Source of the DNA: Rickettsiales bacterium
GTDB lineage: Bacteria; Pseudomonadota; Alphaproteobacteria; Rs-D84
Assembly: GCA_031263295.1 (NCBI GenBank)
Contig: JAISGC010000077.1
Coordinates: forward strand, 1-17,321
Direction of reading: 5' to 3'
DNA length: 17,321 nucleotides
Position numbers and translations under genes: made by a program. The notes under the pieces were generated by a model, which was given only the letters and a program-made list of their open reading frames with translations, was not told where the DNA came from and did no database searches. The first letter of the stretch is position 1. Each line of letters starts with the position of its first letter. Shown here one piece after another: positions 1 to 6,718 of the stretch.

Positions 1-582
1 CAAGCCGCCGCCGCGATACAACCCGGCGCCTTCTCCGTCCACCTGCTCGACGGAATTACGGGCTCCGGCAAGACCCAGGTCTACTTCGACGCGGCATTGC
101 GTGCATACGAATCCGGCCGCCAGGTGCTGCTTATGATGCCTGAAATATCTCTGACCGCGCAATTCTCGGGAAGATTCAAGGAGCGCTTCGGCGCGGCGCC
201 TGTGATTTGGCACAGCAGCCAAACGCCCGCGAAACGCAAAAAAATCTGGCACGGCGTCCTCAACGGCGAAGTCCGAATGGTCGTCGGCACGCGCAGCGCC
301 CTGCTCTTGCCGTGGCAAGACCTCGGCCTGATAGTGGTCGACGAAGAGCACGACAATTCATACAAACAGGAAGAGATGGGCACTTATCACGCGCGCGATA
401 TGGCGGTGCTCTATGGCAAGATTGCGAACATTCCGATAGTGCTCGCGAGCGCCACCCCATCATTCGAGACTTTGGCGAACGCAGCCGCCGGAAAATACAC
501 GACCAGCCGCCTAACCTCGCGCTACGCCGGCGCCACCCTCCCCGCAATCATCATAGCGGATATGAGGAAAAAGAAAGATTGA
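1..582 (+). CDS. priA: Primosomal helicase PriA, central fragment; C-terminal half missing
   Basis: The frame is open from the window edge and ends at TGA 580-582. PriA is the 3'-5' DNA helicase that restarts stalled replication forks. Visible motifs, in order: Walker A GITGSGKT (about residues 18-25 of the fragment), MMPEISLT, HSSQ, GTRSALLLPW, the Walker B box DEEHD followed by NSYKQEE, YHARD, and ASATPSFE. All belong to helicase domain 1. The frame then stops just after the conserved DMR at the domain boundary. A complete PriA continues for several hundred residues with the cysteine zinc-binding region and helicase domain 2. None of that appears in any frame of the next 30 bp, and comM starts at 615. 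The 3' half is therefore deleted rather than frameshifted, and the product is probably not a working helicase, so this is a likely pseudogene. The N-terminal part lies outside the window. An assembly error cannot be excluded. Confidence 0.85.
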   Translation, partial: QAAAAIQPGAFSVHLLDGITGSGKTQVYFDAALRAYESGRQVLLMMPEISLTAQFSGRFKERFGAAPVIWHSSQTPAKRKKIWHGVLNGEVRMVVGTRSALLLPWQDLGLIVVDEEHDNSYKQEEMGTYHARDMAVLYGKIANIPIVLASATPSFETLANAAAGKYTTSRLTSRYAGATLPAIIIADMRKKKD

Positions 583-607
583 ACCGCGGCGCCGAAAGGC
601 ATATACT
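579..607 (+). promoter_or_regulatory. Sigma70-type promoter of comM
   Basis: A TTGAAC -35 box (579-584), a 17-bp spacer and a TATACT -10 box (602-607) lie directly before comM, with only 7 nt between the -10 box and the ATG at 615. Transcription would start at or within a few bases of the start codon, giving a leaderless mRNA. The -35 box overlaps the stop codon of the priA fragment. Confidence 0.6.
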
Positions 608-614
608 CCCAAAA

Positions 615-2120
615 ATGCTCTCGCTTAAAACTCTCATATTCAACGGGATGGCGCCGACGGAAATATCGGTTCAGGTGCAGTTGGGCGCGGGCCTGCCCAA
701 GGAGCAGTTCAACATAGTCGGCCTGGTCGACAAGAGCGTCAACGAATCCAAGGAGCGCATCCGCAACGCGCTTTATTCAATGAACTTCTCCCTGCCGCAG
801 AACAAGCTGACGGTCAACCTGGCGCCGTCGGACATAGAAAAATCGGGCTCGCAATTCGACCTGCCGATTTTGTGCGGCATACTCGCGGCGATGGGCGCGA
901 TGCCAGAGGAGGCGCTCGCGAATTATGTTATTCTCGGCGAGGTCGGGCTCGACGGCGGAATCTTAAAGGCCCCGTCGGTTTTGCCAACCGGCGTCTGGGC
1001 GAACGCGCGCGGCCTCGGGATAATCTGTCCGGCCGAAAACGGCGCCGAGGCGCGTCTTTCGGGAAACAAAAACATCCTCGCGCCGAAAAACATACTTCAA
1101 CTTATCAATCATTTTCGCGGCAAGCAGACCCTGCCGATACCGGACGCGCGGCCCGCAGAAACCACGCCCGAAAAAGTTGGCGACTTCGCGGAAGTCATAG
1201 GCCAAGCCGTCGCGAAACGAGCGCTTGAACTGGCGGCGGCTGGCGGCCACGCGGTCCTGATGGTCGGGCCTCCGGGCGCGGGCAAGACAATGCTTGCGTC
1301 GCGCGTGCCCGGAATCCTGCCGCCTATGACGGCGAATGAAGTCCTCGAAACCTCTATGATTTGGTCGATAGCGGGGCAGCTTGAAAATCGCGGATTGGTC
1401 GCGACGCGGCCGTTCCGTCCGGTCCATCACTCTTGTTCGGCTCCGGCCCTTGCCGGCGGCGGAACGAACGCGCGGCCCGGCGAGATTTCGCTCGCGCACA
1501 ACGGCGTGCTGTTTTTGGACGAGCTGCCGGAGTTCGACCGCCGCACGCTTGAAATATTGCGTCAGCCGATGGAGGCCGGGAAAATCGTAATTTCGCGCGC
1601 GAAAATGTCGGCGGAATATCCCGCGCGGTTTCAGCTGATTGCGGCGATGAACCCGTGCCCCTGCGGACATCTGAACAATCCGAAGATGGCGTGCAGTAAG
1701 GCGCCACGCTGCGCCGAGGCGTATCAGAATAAAATCTCGGGCCCGCTGCTCGACCGCATCGACCTTCACATTGAAGTCGAAGACGCCAAACCCTGGTCCA
1801 ACGAAGCCGCGCCGGGCGAACCCAGCGCCGCCATTCGCGAACGGGTCATAGCCGCGCGCGAGAAACAAATCGCACGCCAAGGCGTTCTGAACTCGCAACT
1901 CGACGGCAAGGCATTGGACGCAAACGCGCCGCTTGATGCGCAATCTTTGGAACTCTTGAACGCGGCGGCGGAAAAAATGAATCTGTCCGCCCGCGGCTAC
2001 AACCGTATAAAACGCATCGCGCGCACAATCGCGGATTTGGCCAACCGCCCCAATATCGCCACCGCCGACATAGCCGAGGCCCTTTCGTATAGGCCGATTG
2101 GACGGGGAAAGTTTTTATAG
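615..2120 (+). CDS. comM: ComM/YifB family AAA+ ATPase (Mg-chelatase-like)
   Basis: 501 residues, the usual length for ComM (about 500). ComM is a cytoplasmic hexameric AAA+ helicase that promotes branch migration when transforming DNA is integrated. The N-terminal ComM domain begins MLSLKTLIFNGMAP and carries GLVDKSVNESKERIRNAL. The Mg-chelatase AAA+ core follows, with Walker A GPPGAGKT near residue 218, the HHSCSAPALAGGG stretch, PGEISLAHNGVLFLDELPEF (Walker B LFLDE), MNPCPCGH, and the sensor/arginine-finger region SGPLLDRIDLHIEV. The C-terminal Mg-chelatase domain ends at GRGKFL. The ATG at 615 is chosen because it matches the usual MLS start; the open frame upstream runs antiparallel to nothing and simply overlaps priA. 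There is no Shine-Dalgarno sequence, but a good promoter lies immediately upstream. It is convergent with the omp gene, and their stop codons bracket an inverted repeat. Confidence 0.95.
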   Translation: MLSLKTLIFNGMAPTEISVQVQLGAGLPKEQFNIVGLVDKSVNESKERIRNALYSMNFSLPQNKLTVNLAPSDIEKSGSQFDLPILCGILAAMGAMPEEALANYVILGEVGLDGGILKAPSVLPTGVWANARGLGIICPAENGAEARLSGNKNILAPKNILQLINHFRGKQTLPIPDARPAETTPEKVGDFAEVIGQAVAKRALELAAAGGHAVLMVGPPGAGKTMLASRVPGILPPMTANEVLETSMIWSIAGQLENRGLVATRPFRPVHHSCSAPALAGGGTNARPGEISLAHNGVLFLDELPEFDRRTLEILRQPMEAGKIVISRAKMSAEYPARFQLIAAMNPCPCGHLNNPKMACSKAPRCAEAYQNKISGPLLDRIDLHIEVEDAKPWSNEAAPGEPSAAIRERVIAAREKQIARQGVLNSQLDGKALDANAPLDAQSLELLNAAAEKMNLSARGYNRIKRIARTIADLANRPNIATADIAEALSYRPIGRGKFL

Positions 2121-2227
2121 GGGTTAGGGACAGGGGGTAGGGGTTAGTGTGGCACGCTATAAGTTTTTTAATAAAAATCGGCGCTATCATAAAATCCACT
2201 AACCCCTAATCCCTTTCCCTAACCCCT
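2119..2227. repeat. Heptamer-type inverted repeat between convergent stop codons
   Basis: Left arm 2119-2149 and right arm 2197-2227 are 31 bp each and reverse-complementary with about four mismatches. They are built from G-rich units of the type GGGTTAG. The outer two bases of each arm are part of the TAG stop codons of comM and of the omp gene, so both genes end TAG-GGG-TTA-GGG. Stop triplets fall in all three frames on each strand. The structure could act as a bidirectional terminator hairpin, though no clean T-run follows it. Confidence 0.8.
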
Positions 2228-3179
2228 AAAACTCAAACCTAACCCCCGCGTATCCCGACAGGAAGATGACATTCTCGGCCGAGAATATTCCGCGCGAATG
2301 GGTTATGTCGCCGCCGTTCTCGCTCCCGTTGTTGAGCGTCCATGAAATGCGCGGGACATAGCTGGCGCGCCCGCCTATATCCAAAAAGACCCCGTCGGCG
2401 ATTCCGAACGCGAACCCGGCGGCCGCGGTCGCGGCGAAATTGGTGGTGATAGTCTCGGATGTATAGAACTCGATGGCGCCGTCGGGCAGCGCGGTCCCCA
2501 CTCCGTCGAGCGTCATATTCGCGGCCAAATCGCCCCAGGTGTCGACCAAGGTCAGAACCGCGGTCGACGCGGCATAGCCGAATCCGGCGCCGATATATGG
2601 CGTGACGCGCCCGCGCGACGGGCGCCCGAAATCGTAATAAATCATCGCGGAAATAATATCGGTCGAGACGGACGCGCGCGCGGCCGCAACGCTGTTGTCG
2701 TGATACTCGAAAATGCCGTCGAGATTTCCGTCGAGATCAGGATCGCCATACATATAAACGCTCCCGAAGAACAAAGGCGACGCGGAAAAGTTCGATTGCG
2801 CGACGCGCATCCAGTCGATTTCGAGACGCAGCCCGCCGAACGCGACGCCCGCGGACGCGCCCCCCGCGAACGACGCCGTGTTGTATTTGGCATTTACGGG
2901 CAGCAGCCCCAGATCGACCATTCCGATATAGCCCTCCGGCAAATCAGCTTCATCGCACGGCGTATTGACGCCGCCGCAGTCCCAGTAATGATTTTCCATC
3001 AGGCCCAGATCGTTGGTCATTTTCGCCTGCGGCATCGCGGCGCCCGCGCGAACGGCGAAGACAAAGCGCGCGTCGTCCGCGCCGGACCCGCCGGGTCCGC
3101 CGCGCCCCGCATATTCCCAGTTGGCATTCGCGCCGCACGCAAAAACCGCCGCCAAAAATGCGAAAAACACTCTCTTCAT
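2226..3179 (-). CDS. Small outer-membrane beta-barrel protein (surface antigen-like)
   Basis: 317 residues from the ATG at 3179; a TTG two codons upstream is possible but less likely. The N-terminus MKRVFFAFLAAVFACGANA is a typical Sec signal peptide, with cleavage predicted before NWEYAG. The mature protein alternates short hydrophobic and polar stretches with Gly and aromatic residues. It ends GYAGVRFEF with a C-terminal Phe, the signature recognised by the BAM machinery. Segments such as VTPYIGAGFGYAAS and FGIADGVFLDIGGRASY are typical strands of small OmpA/Msp-like barrels. The protein most likely sits in the outer membrane; no specific transport function can be read from the sequence. 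The mature N-terminal region carries an Asp/Gly-rich stretch and a CGG...TPCDE pair of cysteines that could form a disulfide-bonded extracellular loop. It is a single gene with its own promoter. Confidence 0.8.
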   Translation of the reverse strand: MKRVFFAFLAAVFACGANANWEYAGRGGPGGSGADDARFVFAVRAGAAMPQAKMTNDLGLMENHYWDCGGVNTPCDEADLPEGYIGMVDLGLLPVNAKYNTASFAGGASAGVAFGGLRLEIDWMRVAQSNFSASPLFFGSVYMYGDPDLDGNLDGIFEYHDNSVAAARASVSTDIISAMIYYDFGRPSRGRVTPYIGAGFGYAASTAVLTLVDTWGDLAANMTLDGVGTALPDGAIEFYTSETITTNFAATAAAGFAFGIADGVFLDIGGRASYVPRISWTLNNGSENGGDITHSRGIFSAENVIFLSGYAGVRFEF

Positions 3180-3187
3180 TTGCAAGG

Positions 3188-3196
3188 ATTATATCA
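3188..3196 (-). promoter_or_regulatory. Extended -10 promoter of the omp gene
   Basis: On the minus strand this reads TGATATAAT, a consensus -10 with the TGn extension. It lies 8 nt before the ATG at 3179. No good -35 is visible and there is no Shine-Dalgarno sequence, so a near-leaderless transcript is expected. Confidence 0.55.
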
Positions 3197-3249
3197 TAAA
3201 AACAAGTAATAGAAAAACTGATTCCAACGCTGGCGAACAACACTGACCG

Positions 3250-3327
3250 CGAAGTGCGACGGGCGGCGGGGCGGTATTCCCCTCCTTTGGACACGCACTG
3301 CCCGGCGAAGCCGGGCGGGGTGGTGAG
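3250..3327 (+). repeat. GC-rich two-hairpin palindromic repeat, mosaic copy
   Basis: This copy of the CCCCTCCTTTGG family has an altered first hairpin: the expected AGGGGTG is replaced by ACACGCACTGCC, as also happens near 10440. The second hairpin is intact, CCCGGC-GAA-GCCGGG (3301-3315), followed by the family's terminal GGGGTGGTG. With the composite element downstream it fills the 419-bp gap between the omp gene and the pseudouridine synthase gene. I see no gene in that gap. Confidence 0.7.
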
Positions 3328-3352
3328 GAAGGCGAGCACAGACTAAACCAAA

Positions 3353-3539
3353 ACAAAAGTTTTTGTAAAAAAACTTTTGTCATTCCCGCGCAGGCGGGAA
3401 TAGGACTTTTAACTTTATAATGAAAAACTTGTTTCACATACAAAGATAATAGTTAAAGCAAGTAGTGGCTGAAAGTAAGGTTTAGAGCCCCATCCCCGCC
3501 TGCGCGGGGATGACAAAAAATCCCTTTGGGATTTTTTGT
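3353..3539. repeat. Composite mirror-ended repeat element, copy A
   Basis: This 187-bp element has five parts. A hairpin ACAAAAGTTTTT-GTAA-AAAAACTTTTGT (3353-3380) is followed by C, then the 20-bp palindrome ATTCCC...GGGAAT (3382-3401). A 90-bp interior (3402-3491) leads to a second palindrome ATCCCC...GGGGAT (3492-3511), then G and a hairpin ACAAAAAATCCC-TTT-GGGATTTTTTGT (3513-3539). The two ends are inverted versions of one another. Copy B lies at 7942-8129. The right hairpin with its T/A tract would also work as an intrinsic terminator for the minus-strand gene upstream. The ATTCCC-N8-GGGAAT palindrome has the same form as neisserial dRS3 repeats. Confidence 0.85.
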
Positions 3540-3570
3540 TTAGGATTTGGCATAACTCGTTATCGCCACC

Positions 3571-3590
3571 ACCCCGGCCTGCGCCGGGGT
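3571..3590. repeat. Solo 20-bp palindrome related to the composite element
   Basis: ACCCCGGCCTGCGCCGGGGT is a 20-bp palindrome with the same CCTGCG centre as the inner palindromes of the composite element, and it is followed by GAC as those are. It lies 8 bp beyond the stop codon of the pseudouridine synthase gene, so it could contribute to termination. Confidence 0.6.
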
Positions 3591-3598
3591 GACGCTTG

Positions 3599-4324
3599 TT
3601 ATTTCGTCGTTGCTTTATTTTTTGCACTGCATAAGGTTATGCCCGCAGGCGCTAGCCTGCCCAACTCATACTCCCCATACGACACGCGGTGCAGCGCGCG
3701 CACCGGCAGGCCGATATGCTCGAATACAACGCGAATCTCGTTCTTCTTCCCCTCGGTCAGAGTTATCCGAAAATCCTGCGCATCCAGCCGCTCGATTTTC
3801 ATAGGCCGATAAATAACGCCGTCGATTTTTATCCCCTTCCGCACCGGCTTCAACAACCTGTCGACCATAGCATCATCCATGGTCATAGTCCGCCCCAATT
3901 TCGCGATATAAACCCGCTCGATTTTCGACTCGGGCAGAGTCATCTTTCGCGCCAGCGCGCCGTCATCGGTCAAGAGCAACAGGCCGCTTGTGTTATAATC
4001 CAACCGTCCGATATATTTCAGATTTTTATACTTTGCGGGCAAAATATCATAGATGGTGCGCCTGCCCTCCGGGTCTTTCGCGGTGCACAAACAACCGACG
4101 GGCTTATGAAACAACCAAACGCCGCCGCAAGTTCCAGTCCTAGTCCTAATCCTAGTCCTTACAACCTTCCCATCCACGCAAACCTTATCATCGTCCCCGA
4201 CGAACACAACCGGCCCGTCGATTTTCCGGCCATTGACGGCCACCCTGCCCTGCGCAATCAGCTCCTCGGCCCCGCGCCGACTGGCAACCCCCGCGTCTGA
4301 TAAATATTTTGATATGCGAATCAT
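3599..4324 (-). CDS. rluB: RsuA/RluB-family pseudouridine synthase
   Basis: 241 residues. Family members isomerise a specific uridine in 23S (RluB, RluE, RluF) or 16S (RsuA) rRNA. An N-terminal S4 RNA-binding domain (ISKYLSDAGVASRRGAEELIAQGRVAVNG divided by normal spacing) occupies residues 1-50. The catalytic domain follows, with LFHKPVGCLCTAKDPEGRRT, the catalytic motif GRLDYNTSGLLLLTDDG (Asp109) and LHRVSYGEYELG near the C-terminus. The S4 domain and the length favour RluB/RsuA over RluA types; I cannot tell which uridine is the target. Residues 56-65 (RTRIRTRTGT) are encoded by a hexamer repeat placed in the linker between the S4 and catalytic domains, where homologues have a short connector. 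No Shine-Dalgarno sequence is seen. The ATG stands a few bases after a heptamer array, so its promoter must lie inside or beyond that array. Confidence 0.88.
   Translation of the reverse strand: MIRISKYLSDAGVASRRGAEELIAQGRVAVNGRKIDGPVVFVGDDDKVCVDGKVVRTRIRTRTGTCGGVWLFHKPVGCLCTAKDPEGRRTIYDILPAKYKNLKYIGRLDYNTSGLLLLTDDGALARKMTLPESKIERVYIAKLGRTMTMDDAMVDRLLKPVRKGIKIDGVIYRPMKIERLDAQDFRITLTEGKKNEIRVVFEHIGLPVRALHRVSYGEYELGRLAPAGITLCSAKNKATTK
4135..4158 (-). repeat. In-frame hexamer tandem repeat inside the pseudouridine synthase gene
   Basis: Four hexamers (plus-strand CAGTCC, TAGTCC, TAATCC, TAGTCC) encode alternating Arg-Thr/Ile residues in the linker between the S4 and catalytic domains. The 6-bp period preserves the frame, in contrast to the 7-bp period of the intergenic arrays, whose core triplets are similar. 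Confidence 0.7.
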
Positions 4325-4329
4325 TTTTT

Positions 4330-4453
4330 TAACGACTAACTACTAACGACTAGTGACTAACGAGCGGCGCGCCAGCCAGCCATACATTTATTATTGCGTC
4401 ATAACTTGTTGCGGGCACCACACTAGTCACTAGTCGTTAGTCACTAGTCACTA
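4330..4453. repeat. ACTAACG/ACTAGTG heptamer inverted repeat (virD4 downstream side)
   Basis: Arms at about 4330-4362 and 4421-4453 pair in reverse complement with an 18-bp perfect core. They consist of the units ACTAACG and ACTAGTG. The 58-bp loop holds nothing I recognise. The structure fills the gap between the virD4 stop codon (4456) and the next start codon (4324). Confidence 0.8.
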
Positions 4454-4455
4454 AA

Positions 4456-6627
4456 TCACTTCCTCTGCGCCTCTCTAATCTTCTCCTCGTCGTATCCCAT
4501 CGCCGTGATGTGCCCCGGGACCAAGTGCGCCGGGAGCGGCGCCGCCTCGGGCAATTTCCGGCTTTTAAGGCTGTCGGTATTGAACCACATTTGGAGATCC
4601 GCTTCGATTGGCCGACGCGCCCAGCCCTGATAGATTATCAGCTGCTTTTTCGGGTCGAGGTTCCGAATGGCCATTTCTGAAAACAGGCGTTTTTTCTCGT
4701 CTTTCGTCCTGTCGTCCGCGTTCTTTATCTTCCACTCCTCGCCCATCATTTTCGAGAAAGTCTCGGCCGTGTCGACATCGTTCTGACGCAGGACGATTTT
4801 CGCGGCGGTGGTCGACATAATCGTATTGCGCGCGTCGTTTCCGTATTTTTCTGAAATCTGATGCAGGTCCTGGCCGATAAGCAGGTATGACACTTTGCAT
4901 CCGCGGCCGAGATCCGGCCCCTGCATAACGGCCTGCAAGCGCTGCATCTTCGGGAACTCGTCCATAACGAACAGCACAGGATAGGGCCCCAGCTTTCCGA
5001 CGCCGGGCGCGATGTCCTCGGGCTTGTTGGCCAATAAATATTGCGACATCAACTCTATGAAAATCGCGGTTATCGGGTTGACCGCGTCCGCATCAACCAA
5101 GTTTATGGACAAGAAGACATGCACCGGCTTGAACTTTCCGTCTTTCGGGTCCTTGATTCCGCGAAGGTCCGAAAAGTGAAAGTCCGAATGGCTGGTCCGA
5201 TTCCGCACGGCGGCGTTGCGGAAAATCCCAAGCCCCGCCATAACCGTTGACAGAATCGAGCCGCGCTCCTTGTCGGGAGTATTCGCCAATTGCGTCAGCT
5301 CCAAAATCGCGCGATGCGCATAGCCGAACTGCCGCGCCTCTTCGACCGCGTCTGTAAAGAGGTCCCGCATGGGATCGGCCATCATAACCATCTGGTCGCC
5401 GTTTTTCCGCTTTAACTCGGTCTCCTCCGAGATGCGGATTTGATTCGCGTTCAGCCAGTCCAAAATCATAGACAAGGACGCCTCGTGCCCATACCAAGAC
5501 GGCGGAATATTCGCCCAGGTTCCAATATGCACAAAGTTCTGCGCGTTCAGCTGATTCGACCGCAGCAGACTTTCGGCCGCATTCGCGTTCGGGTCGTTCA
5601 TCTGCTGATAATATTCGGTCAGAACCGCCGCGTCGTCGTTGTCGAACGCGCCGCTATTGAGCCGCGATATAAAGTAGTCGTCGGCCTTGGCCCTGTCGAT
5701 TTTGGACACAATGAATTGCACCAGTCCGGACAGGGCGGCGCGGCCCGAAATCGTCCAGTGCGGATCGGCGGTCGAGCTGGATTTGTCGGGAATCAAAGTG
5801 TTGCACATGGAATCGATGTAAAGGTCGCGCTTTTCGGTCTGAAACGGCACATGCGCGGGCGACAAGGGATTCCACGACGGATAATAGACATTGTTCGCCG
5901 GGTCGTCCTGGCCCGCCCAGTTCATAATGAAGACGAATCCCTTCGACGCGCACCAGCCCGACGCGATTTCTTTCAGCTCGGGCTTGGGGTCGTTGATAAT
6001 CATCGATGTTTTCTCGGCGCATTCGAACAAAGTCGGCACGACGACGGCGGTGGTCTTACCGGTTCCCGGCGGAGCGACGCAGAGCGCGGACAAAGTCTCG
6101 GGCATCATCAGCGGCTTTTTCTTCATATAGCCGAGCACTATCATAAAGCCCTTGAACAAACCCATTTTCTTGACATCATCCTCCGACGCTTTTCGCGAAC
6201 TTTCTTCGTCGAAAGCATCTTTTCCATAAGGATTCAGCTCTTTTTCGAGGGCGTCGTTGCGAAGCATATAATAGATTATCAGCGGCACTATCGGCGCGGC
6301 GACCATCATATCTGTGCGGAGAAACACGCGCTCGACCCAGGCCGGAACTTCGCACAAAATCGACAGGCCCCAACTCGACAAAGCATTCTGGCCGAAAAGT
6401 TTCAGCCAAACGGAACTCGCGGGCGACCAGCCGTAGCGCCAGATGTGCTCGGCGATAAGCCCCGCGCCGAACCCAAGATAGCACAGAAGGAAAACGATGC
6501 CGTTCCAGCGCATTTTCCAGAACAGCTGGGCCATCGGCTCGACTTCGTGCGGCTTATAGGTGGACGACCGGAAAACGCCCAACCCTTTGCCTTTACCAGT
6601 AAAAGAGAATAACTTGAACGACGCCAT
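4456..6627 (-). CDS. virD4: VirD4/TraG-type type IV secretion coupling ATPase
   Basis: 723 residues. VirD4/TraG proteins are inner-membrane hexameric ATPases that hand DNA-protein or effector substrates to a type IV secretion channel. An N-terminal cytoplasmic stub is followed by membrane segments near residues 43-63 (IVFLLCYLGFGAGLIAE) and 108-122 (VAAPIVPLIIYYM). The cytoplasmic domain carries Walker A APPGTGKTTAVVVPTLF near residues 184-200, a long insert corresponding to the all-alpha domain, Walker B YPVLFVMDEFPKM near residue 555, and IGQDLHQISEKYG. The C-terminal region, with QLIIYQGWARRPIEADLQMW, is of normal length, and no motif appears damaged. No virB genes are in the window, so it is an orphan here. 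It has its own extended -10 promoter 9 nt from the ATG, with no Shine-Dalgarno sequence. The gene is bracketed on both sides by inverted repeats of the same heptamer family. Confidence 0.9.
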   Translation of the reverse strand: MASFKLFSFTGKGKGLGVFRSSTYKPHEVEPMAQLFWKMRWNGIVFLLCYLGFGAGLIAEHIWRYGWSPASSVWLKLFGQNALSSWGLSILCEVPAWVERVFLRTDMMVAAPIVPLIIYYMLRNDALEKELNPYGKDAFDEESSRKASEDDVKKMGLFKGFMIVLGYMKKKPLMMPETLSALCVAPPGTGKTTAVVVPTLFECAEKTSMIINDPKPELKEIASGWCASKGFVFIMNWAGQDDPANNVYYPSWNPLSPAHVPFQTEKRDLYIDSMCNTLIPDKSSSTADPHWTISGRAALSGLVQFIVSKIDRAKADDYFISRLNSGAFDNDDAAVLTEYYQQMNDPNANAAESLLRSNQLNAQNFVHIGTWANIPPSWYGHEASLSMILDWLNANQIRISEETELKRKNGDQMVMMADPMRDLFTDAVEEARQFGYAHRAILELTQLANTPDKERGSILSTVMAGLGIFRNAAVRNRTSHSDFHFSDLRGIKDPKDGKFKPVHVFLSINLVDADAVNPITAIFIELMSQYLLANKPEDIAPGVGKLGPYPVLFVMDEFPKMQRLQAVMQGPDLGRGCKVSYLLIGQDLHQISEKYGNDARNTIMSTTAAKIVLRQNDVDTAETFSKMMGEEWKIKNADDRTKDEKKRLFSEMAIRNLDPKKQLIIYQGWARRPIEADLQMWFNTDSLKSRKLPEAAPLPAHLVPGHITAMGYDEEKIREAQRK

Positions 6628-6636
6628 TTTGTTGGT

Positions 6637-6645
6637 ATTATACCA
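6637..6645 (-). promoter_or_regulatory. Extended -10 promoter of virD4
   Basis: The minus strand reads TGGTATAAT, ending 9 nt before the virD4 ATG. No convincing -35 is present at 16-18 bp, where heptamer repeat sequence occupies the position. A transcript with almost no leader is expected. Confidence 0.55.
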
Positions 6646-6650
6646 TAAAA

Positions 6651-6715
6651 TAACTACTAACGACTAGTGACTAACGACTAACATTAGTCGTTAGGCGTTA
6701 GTCACTAGTCACTAA
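6651..6715. repeat. ACTAACG/ACTAGTG heptamer inverted repeat in the virD4-rsmE divergent gap
   Basis: Arms 6651-6681 and 6684-6715 face each other across a 2-bp centre and share the units ACTAACG and ACTAGTG with the array at 4330-4453. This repeat fills nearly the whole 91-bp gap between the two divergent start codons, ending 3 bp before the rsmE ATG. It therefore must overlap any rsmE promoter and the -35 region of virD4. Confidence 0.8.
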
Positions 6716-6718
6716 AAA

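Noticed and set aside
963..1943. Long minus-strand open frame opposite comM
   Set aside because: It is antisense to a full-length, well-conserved ComM and shows Arg-rich, motif-free composition, as expected from the opposite strand of GC-rich coding DNA.
2119..2227. Telomere-like TTAGGG units suggesting a linear replicon end
   Set aside because: The units are few and imperfect, arranged as an internal inverted repeat between two chromosomal genes; they fit the heptamer pattern at other loci.
2700..3209. 169-codon plus-strand open frame opposite the omp gene
   Set aside because: It is antisense to a protein with a clear signal peptide and a C-terminal Phe signature; no independent evidence supports it.
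5440..6612. 390-codon plus-strand open frame opposite virD4
   Set aside because: It lies entirely within virD4 in antisense, has no promoter or ribosome binding site, and is rich in Arg/His without domains.
4330..6715. virD4 bracketed by repeats as an insertion sequence or integrative element
   Set aside because: There is no transposase, integrase, tRNA attachment site or target duplication; only the shared heptamers support it, so it is listed as an observation, not as a mobile element.
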